Source of the DNA: Rubellimicrobium mesophilum DSM 19309
Lineage (GTDB): Bacteria; Pseudomonadota; Alphaproteobacteria; Rhodobacterales; Rhodobacteraceae
Assembly (NCBI RefSeq): GCF_000600335.2
Contig: NZ_KK088604.1
Location: forward strand, 1-64,000
DNA: 64,000 bases
Reading direction: 5' to 3'
Notes under the pieces: generated by a model
The model's database searches: none
Told to the model about the DNA's origin: nothing
What the model saw: the letters and a program-made list of their open reading frames with translations, nothing else
Program-made: the position numbers and the translations under genes
Shown here: positions 35,615-46,868 of the stretch, piece after piece
Numbering within the stretch: the stretch's first letter is position 1
Layout: each line of letters begins with the position of its first letter

Positions 35615-36490
35615 ATGGCGATCGGGACGGTGGGCGTCGTGGGCGCGGGGCAGATGGGCAACGGCATCGCTCATGTGATGGCGCTCGCGGGCTACGAGGT
35701 GCTCCTCACCGATTCCAACCCCGAGGCGCTGGCTGCCGCCTCCGGCACCGTCGCCCGGAACCTCGACCGCCAGCTCAGGAAGGGCGCCATTACCGACGAG
35801 GCCAAGGCCCAGGCCCTCGCCCGCATCCGCACGACGCCGACCCTCGCCGAGCTCGGGCCCCTGGACATGGTGATCGAGGCCGCGACCGAGCGCGAGGCCG
35901 TCAAGGCCGCGATCTTCGAGGCCCTCGTCCCTCACCTCGCGCCCCACACGATCCTGGCGACCAACACCTCCTCGATCTCGATCACCCGCCTCGCCTCGCG
36001 CACCGACCGGCCGGAAAAGTTCCTCGGCGTCCACTTCATGAACCCCGTGCCGCTCATGCAGCTCGTGGAGCTCATCCGGGGCATCGCCACCGACGACGAG
36101 ACCTTCGAGGCCGCCCATGCCGTCGTCGAGCGCCTGGGCAAGACCGCCGCCACGGCGCAGGACTTCCCGGCCTTCATCGTCAACCGCATCCTGATGCCGA
36201 TGATCAACGAGGCGGTCTACGCGCTCTTCGAGGGGGTGGGCACCGTCGAATCCATCGACGCCTGCATGAGGCTCGGCGCCAATCACCCGATGGGGCCGCT
36301 GGAGCTTGCGGATTTCATCGGCCTCGACACCTGCCTCGCCATCATGAACGTGCTCTACGACGGCTTCGCGGACACCAAGTACCGCCCCTGCCCGCTCCTG
36401 GCGAAATACGTCGAGGCCGGCTGGCTCGGCCGCAAGACCAGGCGCGGCTTCTACGACTACCGGGGCGAGTCGCCGGTCCCGTCGCGCTAG
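35615..36490 (+). CDS. hbd: 3-hydroxybutyryl-CoA dehydrogenase
   Basis: It interconverts acetoacetyl-CoA and 3-hydroxybutyryl-CoA. The ATG at 35615 follows GGGGAGG with six bases spacing and gives 291 aa, the usual length. Rossmann motif GVVGAGQMGNGIAHVMALAG, catalytic region LGVHFMNPVPLMQLVELI (His), the Ser/Asn contacts TNTSSISIT, and the C-terminal domain signature NHPMGPLELADFIGLDT are present. Its stop TAG lies in a CTAG shared with the convergent DMT exporter. Confidence 0.94.
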   Translation: MAIGTVGVVGAGQMGNGIAHVMALAGYEVLLTDSNPEALAAASGTVARNLDRQLRKGAITDEAKAQALARIRTTPTLAELGPLDMVIEAATEREAVKAAIFEALVPHLAPHTILATNTSSISITRLASRTDRPEKFLGVHFMNPVPLMQLVELIRGIATDDETFEAAHAVVERLGKTAATAQDFPAFIVNRILMPMINEAVYALFEGVGTVESIDACMRLGANHPMGPLELADFIGLDTCLAIMNVLYDGFADTKYRPCPLLAKYVEAGWLGRKTRRGFYDYRGESPVPSR

Positions 36491-37401
36491 GCCCCGCGCG
36501 ACCCCGCGAAGACCACGATCCCGAGAAGCGACACCGCCAGCCCCCCGGCCATGGCCCAGGACAGCGGCTCGCCGAAGGCGACCCAGGCGCAGACCATGGT
36601 CACCGGCGGGCTCAGGTAGAGCACCGCCGTCACCCGCGCGGGCGAGGACCGCCGCAGCGCGAGGTAGTAGAGGCTCCAGGACGCGAAGGTCGCCACGAAG
36701 ACGAGCCACAGGATGCCGCCGATGAAGCCCGCGTCCATCACCGGCGCGACGCCCCCCTCGTGCCACGCCCCCACGGCGAAGAGCGCGGACGCCGTCAGGC
36801 ACTGGAGGCAGAGGCTCTGGTGGACCGGCAAGGCCCCCGCCGGGCTCCGCTTCTGCAGGAGCGTCGCGAGCGCGAAGGACAGCGTTCCCGCCACCGGCAG
36901 CCCATAGGCCCAGAGCGGCACGTCGCCGAAGCTCACCGACCAGCCCGAGGCAAGCAGCACCCCTGCGAGGCCGAGGCCCGTCCCGAGCCACTGCCCCCGG
37001 GTCAGCGCCTGCCCCAGCAGCGGCCAGGACAGGAGCGCCACCCCCAGCGGCAGCATGTCCGCGATCAGCGCGACGAGGCCGGTCGGCACCCCCTCCCCGA
37101 TGGCGAGAGCGAAGCCCGCGAGGTAGACCGCCATCGCGAGCGTCCCGAACAGCATCTGCGGCGGCACGTCCCGCCAGCGCAGCTTCGGCCCGACCGTGAG
37201 CGCGAAGGGCAGCAGCAGGAGCCCGGAGACGAGGCTCCGCCATAGCAGGATCAGGAAGATGGGCGCGTGGTCGCTGGCGAAGCGGATGCCGACGAAGCCA
37301 GCGCTCCAGGAGATCACCAGGGCCGCCTCCAGCAGGACCGCGACGAGCATCGCCGCGAGGCCGCTTCTTGGTCGGGCGATGGGTGCGGCAAGGTCGGTCA
37401 T
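36487..37401 (-). CDS. DMT-superfamily (EamA) drug/metabolite exporter
   Basis: About ten hydrophobic segments in two repeated EamA halves (AALVISWSAGFVGIRFASDHAPIFLILLWRS starts the first; GLPVAGTLSFALATLLQK the second, ending AMAGGLAVSLLGIVVFAGSRGA). The first half carries the typical WS.GFVG..F motif. I start at the ATG at 37401 (MTDLAAPIARP); an upstream alternative at 37455 would add residues without hydrophobic character. It is downstream of a TetR regulator with an operator on the same strand, so it is probably the regulated efflux pump. Substrate unknown. Confidence 0.85.
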   Translation of the reverse strand: MTDLAAPIARPRSGLAAMLVAVLLEAALVISWSAGFVGIRFASDHAPIFLILLWRSLVSGLLLLPFALTVGPKLRWRDVPPQMLFGTLAMAVYLAGFALAIGEGVPTGLVALIADMLPLGVALLSWPLLGQALTRGQWLGTGLGLAGVLLASGWSVSFGDVPLWAYGLPVAGTLSFALATLLQKRSPAGALPVHQSLCLQCLTASALFAVGAWHEGGVAPVMDAGFIGGILWLVFVATFASWSLYYLALRRSSPARVTAVLYLSPPVTMVCAWVAFGEPLSWAMAGGLAVSLLGIVVFAGSRGA

Positions 37402-37475
37402 GAGGTCGGGCCTTCGGTCGAAGAGTGCAGGCGCAGGGAGACCATCACCGAACACGGATGGGCAGTCCCGTAGGG

Positions 37476-38051
37476 TCAGAGCTGGTCGAGGACGGACGCG
37501 GCGATCCTCCGCGCGGCCTTCAGCCGTGCGTCGTGCCCCTCGAGCCCCGCCCGGGTCATCGCGCCCTCCAGCAGGAAGGACAGATGCTCGGCCGTCTCCC
37601 CGGCCCGGGCCTCGTCATCTGGCAGCATCTCCCGCAGGGCCTCCCGGATGAGCCGCTCCGCCTCCTCCTTCTGCGCGGCGACGGCGGCGCGGCCCGGGTC
37701 GCCCGCCGGCAGCTCGGCGGCGGCGTTGTAGAGCCCGCAGCCCCGGAACCCCCGCTGATACTCGAAGGCGGCATGGTCGAGGTACGAATCGAAGACCGCA
37801 AGGACGCGCTCCCGGGGGGAGGCCGCGCCCTCCATCCGCTCCCGGCAGAGCCCCTGCCACTCCTCGTGACGCGACTGGATGTAGGCCTGCACGAGGTCCG
37901 CCTTGGAGGCGAAGTTGTTGTAGAGGCTCATCTTGGCCACGCCGGCCCGCGCGGTGATGGCGTCGATGCCGGTCGCCACCACGCCGTCGTTGTAGAACAG
38001 CTCGGACGCGGCCCTCAGCAGGCGCTCGCGCGCGGGGGTCCTGTCGGTCAT
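37476..38051 (-). CDS. TetR-family transcriptional repressor, 191 aa
   Basis: N-terminal helix-turn-helix (RERLLRAASELFYNDGVVATGIDAITARAGVAKMSLYNNFASKADLVQAYI) is canonical for TetR/AcrR proteins; the C-terminal ligand domain (FRGCGLYNAAAELPAGDPG) is like TetR_C_11-type regulators that sense small molecules. The ATG at 38051 follows GGAGG by five bases; a TTG upstream is less likely. It reads into the DMT exporter gene 75 bases downstream. The palindrome just upstream of its start implies autoregulation. Confidence 0.9.
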   Translation of the reverse strand: MTDRTPARERLLRAASELFYNDGVVATGIDAITARAGVAKMSLYNNFASKADLVQAYIQSRHEEWQGLCRERMEGAASPRERVLAVFDSYLDHAAFEYQRGFRGCGLYNAAAELPAGDPGRAAVAAQKEEAERLIREALREMLPDDEARAGETAEHLSFLLEGAMTRAGLEGHDARLKAARRIAASVLDQL

Positions 38052-38065
38052 GGCGGCCTCCAAAA

Positions 38066-38085
38066 GGTAGACAGATCGGTCTACC
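38066..38085. promoter_or_regulatory. Palindromic TetR operator
   Basis: GGTAGAC-AGATCG-GTCTACC is a perfect 7-bp inverted repeat with a 6-base spacer, 15 bases before the tetR start. TAGAC-type arms of this kind are common targets of TetR repressors in proteobacteria. It most likely controls tetR and the exporter that follows. Confidence 0.8.
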
Positions 38086-38148
38086 TAATGGCGCGCCACG
38101 TCAAGCCCCTATCGCCCGGCCCGCGCGCCGCGCGATCTCCGGCCTCGC

Positions 38149-40173
38149 TCAGGCTGCGCGGCCGATGCGGGTGAGCGGGACAACCGGTCCGCCCTCGCCG
38201 GCGCTCATGCCGAGGTCGAGGCCGTTCCCGGCCTCGCGGACCCGGGGCGCCGGGGCGGGCGGGGCCGCGGGATCGGTCCGGTCCACCTGGAAGAACGCCA
38301 CCGCGGCGCGCAGCGCCTCGGCCTGTCCCGACAGGGTCGCCGCCGTCGCGGACACCTGCCCGGAGGCGGCCGTGTTCTCCTGGGTTGCCGCGTTGAGTTG
38401 CTGGATGGCCTGGTTCACCTGCGCGGCGCCGGTCGCGAGCTCCCGGTTGGCGCTCGCGATCTGCGCCATGAGGCTGGCGGTGCGCTCGACCTCGGGGATG
38501 AGGGCGCCGAGGCGCTGGCCCGCCTGGTCGGCCGCCGCGAGCGTCTGGCCCGAGAGCGCGCTGATCTGGCCGGCCGCCGTCTGGCTGCGCTCGGCGAGCT
38601 TGCGCACCTCCGAGGCGACCACGGCGAAGCCCCGCCCGTGCTCGCCGGCCCGCGCCGCCTCCACGGCGGCGTTGAGCGCGAGGAGGTCGGTCTGCCGGGC
38701 GATCTCCTGGATGACGAGGATCTGCTCGGCGACGGTGCGCATGGCGCGCATGGCGCCGGCGGTGGTCTCCTCCACCTCGCGCGCGTTCCGCGCCGATCGG
38801 GCGGCCATGGCCCCGGCCTCGGCGGCGCCGTGGGCCGCCTGCGCGATGGTGGCGGTCATCTCCTCGACCGAGGCCGAGGCCTCCTCGGTCGCGGCGGCCT
38901 GCTCGGTGGCGCCCCGGTTCAGTTGACCGGCCGTCGCGGCCATCTCGGCCGAGCCCTCCGCCAGCCGTCCGGTCGAGCCCAGCACGCTCCCCACGACGTC
39001 CGAGAGCTTCACGCCCATCGCGTTCATCGCGCGCAGCAGGTCGCCGACCTCGTCGTGGCTCCGGACCTCCAGGCGCCGGGTCATGTCGCCTGCGCCGATG
39101 GCCTGGGCCAGGGTCACGGCCCGCGACAGCGGGCGCGCGATCATCCAGCGCGCGGTGGCCGCGACGAGGCCCAGGGCCACCACCAGGATGCCGAGCCCGG
39201 CCAGGGCCACCCGCAGGCCCTTCGCGTTCACCGGGCCGGTGATGGAGGCCTCGGGGACATCGACCACCATGACCCAGGTGACGCCGAGCTCGGGAACGGC
39301 GAAGGGCTCGAACATGCGCAGGTGCGGCTCGCCGGACGGGCCGGACAGATGCGCCACCTGCGTCTCGCCGCTCCCGATGGCCTTCGCCAGCTCGGCGGCG
39401 CCTTCGCCTTCGCCGTAGGGCTGCGTCCTCATCGCGGCGTCGGGATGGGCGAGCCAGTTGCCCTTGCCGGACAGGAGCATGGTGGTCCCGGTGCCGAAGG
39501 GCGTCACCGCGGCCAGATCGTCCGACAGGGCGCCCAGGTTCAGGTCCATGCCCACCAGCCCCATGAGCTTGCCGCCCGAGCGGACCGGATAGGCGATGCT
39601 CGAGATCAGCAGGCCGGCCCCGGTCGTCTGCTTGACGTAGGGGTCCGTGATGGCGCCGGCGCCCCGGTCGGCCGCCAGGCGATACCATTCCGCCTCGTAG
39701 TTCTCCTTGAAGGTCGCGAAGTCCAGCGTCCCGGCGCGTCCCCGCGTCCAGTAGGGGGCGAAGATGCCGTTCTCGTTGGCGCCGAGGCTCTCGTTGCCCC
39801 GGACCTCCTCCTGCCGGCCGTCGAAGGCCCCCGGCTCCTCGATGAACCAGGTCCCTGTCAGCTCGGGGTAGCCCTCCAGCTCCGCCCGGAGGCCGTCGAG
39901 GACGTCCTCGCGCGACAGGGAGCCACGCTCATGCTCCCGGCCCAGCAGGACGGCGGCGCCCTGCGTGGCGCCGGCGATCTCCAGGAGCCCCAGGCTGATG
40001 ATCCGGGACGCGCGCCCGGCCTCCGCCCTCATGACCTGGTCCGCGCCCTCGAAGGCCTCCCACCGGGCTTGGACGACCAGGAACGCGATGCAGGGCACGA
40101 GCATCAGCGCCAGGCCGCCCCCGATGCAGAGCATGATCTTGGTCTTGAGGCTTCGAGGGCGAATCAGCGACAT
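38149..40173 (-). CDS. Methyl-accepting chemotaxis protein
   Basis: Transmembrane chemoreceptor, 674 aa from [17 protein letters not shown]1 ([22 protein letters not shown]) is followed by a large periplasmic dCache-type sensor ([51 protein letters not shown]), TM2 ([23 protein letters not shown]), a HAMP linker ([22 protein letters not shown]) and the cytoplasmic signalling hairpin tip [20 protein letters not shown]. The dCache YP..TG pattern is like that of amino-acid or organic-acid receptors. No CheBR methylation pentapeptide is evident. The start at 40218 is an alternative. No other che genes are nearby. Confidence 0.9.
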   Translation of the reverse strand: MSLIRPRSLKTKIMLCIGGGLALMLVPCIAFLVVQARWEAFEGADQVMRAEAGRASRIISLGLLEIAGATQGAAVLLGREHERGSLSREDVLDGLRAELEGYPELTGTWFIEEPGAFDGRQEEVRGNESLGANENGIFAPYWTRGRAGTLDFATFKENYEAEWYRLAADRGAGAITDPYVKQTTGAGLLISSIAYPVRSGGKLMGLVGMDLNLGALSDDLAAVTPFGTGTTMLLSGKGNWLAHPDAAMRTQPYGEGEGAAELAKAIGSGETQVAHLSGPSGEPHLRMFEPFAVPELGVTWVMVVDVPEASITGPVNAKGLRVALAGLGILVVALGLVAATARWMIARPLSRAVTLAQAIGAGDMTRRLEVRSHDEVGDLLRAMNAMGVKLSDVVGSVLGSTGRLAEGSAEMAATAGQLNRGATEQAAATEEASASVEEMTATIAQAAHGAAEAGAMAARSARNAREVEETTAGAMRAMRTVAEQILVIQEIARQTDLLALNAAVEAARAGEHGRGFAVVASEVRKLAERSQTAAGQISALSGQTLAAADQAGQRLGALIPEVERTASLMAQIASANRELATGAAQVNQAIQQLNAATQENTAASGQVSATAATLSGQAEALRAAVAFFQVDRTDPAAPPAPAPRVREAGNGLDLGMSAGEGGPVVPLTRIGRAA

Positions 40174-40278
40174 GGGCGGACCTGGCTTGAGAGGGGCCGC
40201 GGAAGGCGGCATCGCCACAGGTCTAGCCCGAAACCGTAAAGAACGGCTTGACGCGTCCCGGATCTCGGGGCCGCGCGC

Positions 40279-40548
40279 CTAGTCCCCCTCGCCGAACTTG
40301 TCCGCGACCAGCGCCTCGATGGCCTGGGCGAGCTTGTCGGCCTCCGGCCCCTCGGTCTCGACCTCGATCTCGCTGCCGATCCCAGCGGCGAGCATGAGGA
40401 GCCCCATGATGCTGTCGCCCGAGGTGGACATCCCGTCCCGGCTCACGGTGGCCTGCGCGTCATGCGCCTCCACCACCTCCACGAGGCGCGCCGAGGCGCG
40501 CGCGTGCAGGCCCTTCATGTTCTGGATGCGCAGGCGGCGATGCGCCAT
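40279..40548 (-). CDS. ptsH: Phosphocarrier protein HPr
   Basis: An 89-residue phosphocarrier with the active histidine in NMKGLHARASARLVEV (His15-type) and the regulatory serine in TSGDSIMGLLMLAAG (Ser46-type), the substrate of the HprK encoded upstream in this cluster. The family end VEVETEGPEADKLAQAIEAL is intact. Its start overlaps the EIIA stop (TGATG). In alphaproteobacteria without full sugar PTS it acts as a regulator of metabolism. Confidence 0.94.
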   Translation of the reverse strand: MAHRRLRIQNMKGLHARASARLVEVVEAHDAQATVSRDGMSTSGDSIMGLLMLAAGIGSEIEVETEGPEADKLAQAIEALVADKFGEGD

Positions 40549-40964
40549 CAGGTGCCCACGGCGCGGCCCACCAGGTCCTCGCCCACCACCTGGCTGTCGA
40601 TGTACTTGCGCCCCGCGTCCATCGCCGCCGACACCGCGTCGGGCACCGACTTGCGCCGCGACTTGGCGAGCTTGATGAGCATGGGGAGGTTCGCGCCATA
40701 GAGGATGCGCCGGTTCGTCGGCCCGCAGGCCCGGAGCGACAGGTTCGAGGGCGAGCCCCCGAACATGTCCGTCACCACCACCACGCCGTCCCCCTCGTCC
40801 ACCGCGTCGGCGGCGTCGCAGATCTCGCGCTGCTTCAGGGCGCGGTCGTCCTCGGGCGCGATGGTGATGGCCCGCACGCCGGGCTGGACGCCCACCACGT
40901 GCTCCACGGCGGCGAGGTATTCCTTCGCCAGGCCCCCATGCGCCACGATCACGATGCCGATCAT
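40548..40964 (-). CDS. PTS system mannose-type EIIA component
   Basis: A 138-residue EIIA-Man fold: MIGIVIVAHGGLAKEYLAA with the phosphorylatable His in VAHGGLA, GVVVVTDMFGGSPSNL, and LYGANLPMLIKLAK. With HPr and an EI elsewhere it forms a phosphorelay; no EIIB/EIIC/EIID is in the window, so this is likely a regulatory PTS, as known in Agrobacterium and Rhodobacteria. It overlaps the HPr gene and lies about 80 bases after rapZ. Confidence 0.93.
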   Translation of the reverse strand: MIGIVIVAHGGLAKEYLAAVEHVVGVQPGVRAITIAPEDDRALKQREICDAADAVDEGDGVVVVTDMFGGSPSNLSLRACGPTNRRILYGANLPMLIKLAKSRRKSVPDAVSAAMDAGRKYIDSQVVGEDLVGRAVGT

Positions 40965-41045
40965 GCGCGACAGCCCCCAGGGGTCGCGGTGCCGATGACG
41001 ATCATGCCGGTTGTCCCTTGCGGACCACGATCACGATAGACCACG

Positions 41046-42029
41046 TCATTTTCCCCAGGCCGCCGGAGCGGCCTCGGCCCGTCCTTCCAGTTCCCGGTGC
41101 CGTTTAGACACCCGCCACCCCTCCTCCGCAAGGGCCTGAGCCAGTCTTTCCCCAACCATCACGGAACGATGTTGGCCCCCGGTGCAACCCAGACCAATGG
41201 CGAGGTGGGCCTTTCCCTCCTCGCGATAGGCCGGCAGCAGCATCGTCACGAGGTCCAGGAGTTTCGAGAAGAACGCAGCGTAACGGGGATCGGCCTCCAC
41301 GTAGGCGGCGACCTCCGGGTCCCGTCCGTCGCGCGGCCGCAACGCCTCGTCCCAGTGCGGATTCCGCAGGAACCGGCAATCCAGCACGAGGTCGAGCCCC
41401 GGCGGCAGCCCCCGCTTGTAGGAAAAGCTCTCGACCGAGACCGACAGCGGCCGTCCGCCCGGCGGCGCGAACCAGCGCTCCACGGCGGCGCGCAGCTCGT
41501 GGGGGGACAGCCGGCTCGTGTCGATCACGATGTCCGCCCGCGCCCGGATCGGCGCCAGGAGGCCCCGCTCGATCTCGATCCCGGTGGCGGGCGCGCCGTC
41601 GGGCGACAGCGGATGCGGCCGCCGCGTCTCCGAGAAGCGCCGGATCAGCACCGCGTCGTCGCAGTCGAGGAACAGGATCTCGGCCGGCTCCCCGAACATC
41701 TGGGCGATCCGGTCGGGGGTCCGCGCCAGCGCCTGCGCCCGGAAGTCGCGGTTCCTCACGTCGAGCCCCAGCGCCAGCGACCGCTCCAGCGGCGGCCCCT
41801 TGGCGAGGCGCGGCAGGAACGACAGCGGGAGGTTGTCGATCACCTCGTAGCCCAGGTCCTCCAGCGCCCGGATCGCGGTGGACCGCCCTGCGCCCGACGG
41901 CCCGGTCACGAGCACGATCCGGTGGCTCCCTTCCGGGGAGGCCCGGTGGCTCCCCTCGGAGGGGACGCGGGGGCTGCCGTCCCCATGGGCGGGGCGGGGC
42001 GGAGGGGGAGGCGCAAGGGGGCGCGTCAT
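41046..42029 (-). CDS. rapZ: RNase adapter protein RapZ (nucleotide-binding)
   Basis: A 327-residue RapZ/YvcJ family protein with P-loop [21 protein letters not shown]-terminal RNA-binding part containing [26 protein letters not shown] and the family-defining [19 protein letters not shown]. In E. coli it steers small RNA GlmZ to RNase E. Here the Walker A lysine position is arginine (GAGRST). The N-terminal 30 residues are Pro/Ser-rich and disordered. The start overlaps the hprK stop as ATGA, which indicates coupling. Confidence 0.92.
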   Translation of the reverse strand: MTRPLAPPPPPRPAHGDGSPRVPSEGSHRASPEGSHRIVLVTGPSGAGRSTAIRALEDLGYEVIDNLPLSFLPRLAKGPPLERSLALGLDVRNRDFRAQALARTPDRIAQMFGEPAEILFLDCDDAVLIRRFSETRRPHPLSPDGAPATGIEIERGLLAPIRARADIVIDTSRLSPHELRAAVERWFAPPGGRPLSVSVESFSYKRGLPPGLDLVLDCRFLRNPHWDEALRPRDGRDPEVAAYVEADPRYAAFFSKLLDLVTMLLPAYREEGKAHLAIGLGCTGGQHRSVMVGERLAQALAEEGWRVSKRHRELEGRAEAAPAAWGK

Positions 42030-42466
42030 GGATGCCTCGGGGAGACCGGAACGCTCCGGCCTGCTTTCAGATATTGAAGAATGGCGGCGGCAAAACGACC
42101 GTTCAAGGGCTTGTGAAGGCAGGGGAGCGAAACTCCCAGCAGCACCGCCTCCCGCCAGGGCGGCAACCGCTCCGCCTCGGCCTCCCCCAGGTCCACCACC
42201 AGCGCCAGGGCGGCGCACTCCACCGCCTCCGCGCGCAGGATTCCCACCCCCCGCGCTTCGATCAGCCCCCGGATCGCCGCCGGGCAGCGCGCCACCACGC
42301 GCGCCCCCTCGCGCACGAGCTCCGTCCGGTCGTCCGCCACGAGGTCCAGCCCCAGCGCCATCAGCTCCAGCCCCAGCGCCGACTTCCCCGTCCCGGAGGC
42401 GCCGCGGATCAGCACCCCCCACCCCTCCCGGGCGACCGTCGTGGCGTGGACGACGAGCGGCGTCAG
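42026..42466 (-). CDS. hprK: HPr kinase/phosphorylase, short alphaproteobacterial form
   Basis: A 146-residue kinase with only the C-terminal catalytic domain: Walker [39 protein letters not shown], plus [12 protein letters not shown] and the regulatory loop-like [16 protein letters not shown]. It phosphorylates HPr on serine. No ATG, GTG or TTG lies near the expected start; the first codon that fits is CTG at 42464-42466, whose last two bases overlap the chvG stop (CTGA). Either it uses a CTG start or the 5' end has a base error. It lies between chvG and rapZ, overlapping both. Confidence 0.88.
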   Translation of the reverse strand: MTPLVVHATTVAREGWGVLIRGASGTGKSALGLELMALGLDLVADDRTELVREGARVVARCPAAIRGLIEARGVGILRAEAVECAALALVVDLGEAEAERLPPWREAVLLGVSLPCLHKPLNGRFAAAILQYLKAGRSVPVSPRHP

Positions 42467-44246
42467 ACCGGCAGGCCCACGACGAAGCGGGCGCCCAGCG
42501 GCTCCGAGGTCGGGTCCGCCTCGGTCGGGCGGATGTTCTCGGCCCAGACCACGCCGCCATGCGCCTCCACGATCTGCTTGGAGATGGCGAGCCCCAGCCC
42601 CGAGTTGTTCCCGAACTGCCCCTCGGGGCGCTCCGAGTAGAAGCGCTGGAAGATCTTGGTCAGCGCGTCCTCCGGGATGCCCGGCCCGGTGTCCTCCACG
42701 ACCACCAGCACCCGGTTGTCGCGCCGCCGAGCCCAGAGCCGGATTGCGTCCCCCTCCTCGCAGAACGAGATGGCGTTGGAGATCAGGTTCACGAAGACCT
42801 GCGCGAGCCGTCCCTCGAGGCCGCTCACGACGATGGGCTGCCCCGGCAGGTCGGTGATGAAGTCGATCCCCTTGGCGCGCGCCTCCTCGCCCAGGAACTC
42901 CTCGAGGCCGCCCAGCATCCTGAGGAGGTCGAAGGACTTCTCCTCCTCCTTCACCAGCTCGCTGTCGAGCCGCGACGCGTTGGAGATGTCGCTGACCAGC
43001 CGATCGAGCCGCCGCACGTCGTGCTCGATGATGTCGAGCAGCTTCTGCCGCTGGTCGTCGCGCTTTGCGAAGGGAAAGCTCCCCACGGCCGACCGCAGCG
43101 AGGCGAGCGGGTTCTTGATCTCGTGCGCCACGTCGGCCGCGAACTGCTCGTTGGCCTCGATCCGCTCGTAGAGCGCGGCGACCATCCCCCGCAGCGCCGC
43201 CGAGAGGCGCCCGATCTCGTCGGGGCGGGCGCTCAGGTCCGGGATGCGGACGCGGCTCGGGCTCATGTTGCGGGCGTTGGGGTCGCGCCCGGATTCGGCG
43301 GCGGCGGCGAGGTCCGAGAGCGGGTTGGCGATGGTCGAGGCCAGCACCAGGCTCAGGCCCACCGAGACCAGCACCGCCACGATGAACATCCGCAGGACCT
43401 GCTCGCGCTCGCTGCGGACCAGGGCGTCGATCTCGCCGGTGGCGCTGCGGACGGCGACCACGCCGAAGGTCCGGCCGCCCTGCTGCACCGGCGCGGCCAC
43501 GGTGAAGATCGACCGCCCCTCCGGGTCCGTCTCGCTGTTGAGCACCGCCCGCCCGTCCAGCGCCCCCGCCACGAGCTCGCGCGGGATGGCGAGCCCCGGC
43601 GCGGCGGCCTCGGGCGGCTCGTCCGACGTGACCAGCCCCGCGAGCGCGTCCCAGGCCGAGTCGAGCAGGTCGCCCAGGGGCGAGGACCCGACGCCCTCGG
43701 CCGCGCCCGGCGCGTCCCCGTCGTCGCGGCTCTGGGCCACCGCCACGAGCCGGCCCTTGGCGTCGAAGAGGAAGGCCTCGCCGCCGTCGCGCAGCTCCAG
43801 CTCGGCGAAGGTCGCGGCGGGCCCGGCGCCCAGCCCCTCGCTCAGGTCCACGGCGATGCCCGCGGGCAGCCGCGCCTCGACCACCCGGGCCATGAGGTCG
43901 GCCTCGTTGGCCAGGGAGCGGGCGCGCTGCAGCGCCAGGGAATCGCGCGAGGGCGTGAGCCACAGCATCCCCATCACCAGCAGGATCAGGGCGATGAGGT
44001 TGAAGGTGACGATCTTGCGCGCCAGGGGAGAGCGCTGCAGCGTCACGAGGCCCAGGAGGCGCGTCCGCGCCCGCCGCCCGCCGGCCCGGCCCGGCGGGGC
44101 GACCCAGTCATCCCCCAGGATGACCTCGCCGGCGCGACCGCCCGTTCCCTCGCCCCCCAGGGCGCGAAGGCCTTGAGCGCCCGCCTCACCGAGTTGAGAT
44201 CGCGGACGTCGATCTTCGAGGTCAGCCCCTCGGGCGCCGAGGTCAT
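42463..44246 (-). CDS. chvG: Sensor histidine kinase ChvG (one frameshift near the N-terminus)
   Basis: Membrane sensor of the ChvG-ChvI pathway, acid/envelope-stress responsive. N-terminus [16 protein letters not shown] runs in one frame to about 44160, then [11 protein letters not shown]1 ([19 protein letters not shown]), a periplasmic stimulus domain, TM2 ([19 protein letters not shown]), HAMP, HisKA with the His in [21 protein letters not shown] and the HATPase motifs [19 protein letters not shown] and [16 protein letters not shown] continue in another. One base is missing in the GGGGGG run near 44155-44165. About 594 aa after repair. The stop overlaps hprK. Confidence 0.9.
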
Positions 44247-44269
44247 GTCTCATGCCCCGCGTTCGCGGC

Positions 44270-44971
44270 TCATTCCTCGTTGTAGCGGTAGCCGATGCCA
44301 TAGAGCGTCTCGATGGCCGAGAAGTCGTCGTCCGCCATCCGCATCTTCTTGCGCAGGCGCTTGATGTGGCTGTCGATGGTGCGGTCGTCCACGTAGACCT
44401 GGTCGTCGTAGGCCACGTCCATGAGCTGGTCGCGCGACTTCACGAAGCCCGGCCGCTGCGCGAGCGCCTGCAGCAGCAGGAACTCGGTGACGGTGAGCGA
44501 CACGTCCTTGCCCTTCCACTTCACCGCGTGACGCAGCGGGTCCATGGTCAGGTTGCCGCGCACCAGGGTGCGGGTCTCGACCTCGGGCTCGGTGGTCTCG
44601 ACGGCCCGCGCCTCCTGCCGGCGCAGCAGCGCGCGGATGCGCTCCACCAGCAGGCGCTGGGAGAAGGGCTTCTTGACGTAGTCGTCCGCGCCCATCCGCA
44701 GGCCCAGGACCTCGTCGATCTCGTCGTCCTTGGAGGTCAGGAAGATCACCGGGATCGAGGACTTCTGCCGCAGCCGCTGCAGCAGGTCCATGCCGTCCAT
44801 GCGCGGCATCTTGATGTCGAGCACCGCGAGCTCCGGCATCCGGCGGCTGAAGGCCTCGAGCGCGGATTGTCCGTCGTTGTAGGTCTCGACCTCGAAGCCC
44901 TCGGCCTCGAGGGTCATGGACACGGACGTGAGGATGTTCCGGTCGTCGTCCACCAGCGCGATCTTCGACAT
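44270..44971 (-). CDS. chvI: Response regulator ChvI
   Basis: An OmpR-type regulator, 233 aa: receiver with [11 protein letters not shown] (acidic pocket), phosphorylatable Asp in [42 protein letters not shown]; winged-helix output with [33 protein letters not shown] and [25 protein letters not shown] at the end. In rhizobia and Agrobacterium it controls envelope, exopolysaccharide and acid-response genes. It is the first gene of the chvI-chvG-hprK-rapZ-EIIA-HPr run and divergent from pckA. Confidence 0.95.
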   Translation of the reverse strand: MSKIALVDDDRNILTSVSMTLEAEGFEVETYNDGQSALEAFSRRMPELAVLDIKMPRMDGMDLLQRLRQKSSIPVIFLTSKDDEIDEVLGLRMGADDYVKKPFSQRLLVERIRALLRRQEARAVETTEPEVETRTLVRGNLTMDPLRHAVKWKGKDVSLTVTEFLLLQALAQRPGFVKSRDQLMDVAYDDQVYVDDRTIDSHIKRLRKKMRMADDDFSAIETLYGIGYRYNEE

Positions 44972-45162
44972 TCGCTCGCCCCCTCGGCTGCACCTTGTCG
45001 GCCGTCTAGGCCATATTTTGCCGAAGCCTTCGTCAGTTTCCTCACGCGAATCAAGCGGCCCGGCGAAGCTGTGTGATTCGCGTCACAAATTTGCACAGGC
45101 ATAGGTTGTTTCCAATGTGGCACCAATGAGGCGCGATCCCGGCCATCCTCGGGCGCCCCTGA

Positions 45163-45194
45163 TTGCGCTAACATGACAAGCGCTTGCGCTAACA
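45163..45194. promoter_or_regulatory. Tandem TTGCGCTAACA sites upstream of pckA
   Basis: The 11-mer TTGCGCTAACA occurs at 45163-45173 and again at 45184-45194, 21 bases apart (two helical turns, same face), about 75-105 bases upstream of the pckA start. GCGCTAAC-type boxes are targets of LacI-family carbon regulators such as CceR of Rhodobacter and PckR of rhizobia, both known to control pckA. Binding here is inference. Confidence 0.6.
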
Positions 45195-45269
45195 GGCTTT
45201 TTCCCTCGGAGGGCCTGCTATGTGCGTGCTACGCTGCCCTCGCGGCAGCTTTATCCACAGGAGCACATG

Positions 45270-46864
<1,595 letters not shown>

Positions 46865-46868
<4 letters not shown>

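Noticed and set aside
40548-40964. A complete mannose PTS transporter
   Set aside because: Only the EIIA component and HPr are present; no EIIB, EIIC or EIID frame is found in the window.
42026-43963. HprK as a 645-residue protein fused to sequence antiparallel to ChvG
   Set aside because: Only the last 146 codons match HprK; the upstream part is chvG read in another frame.
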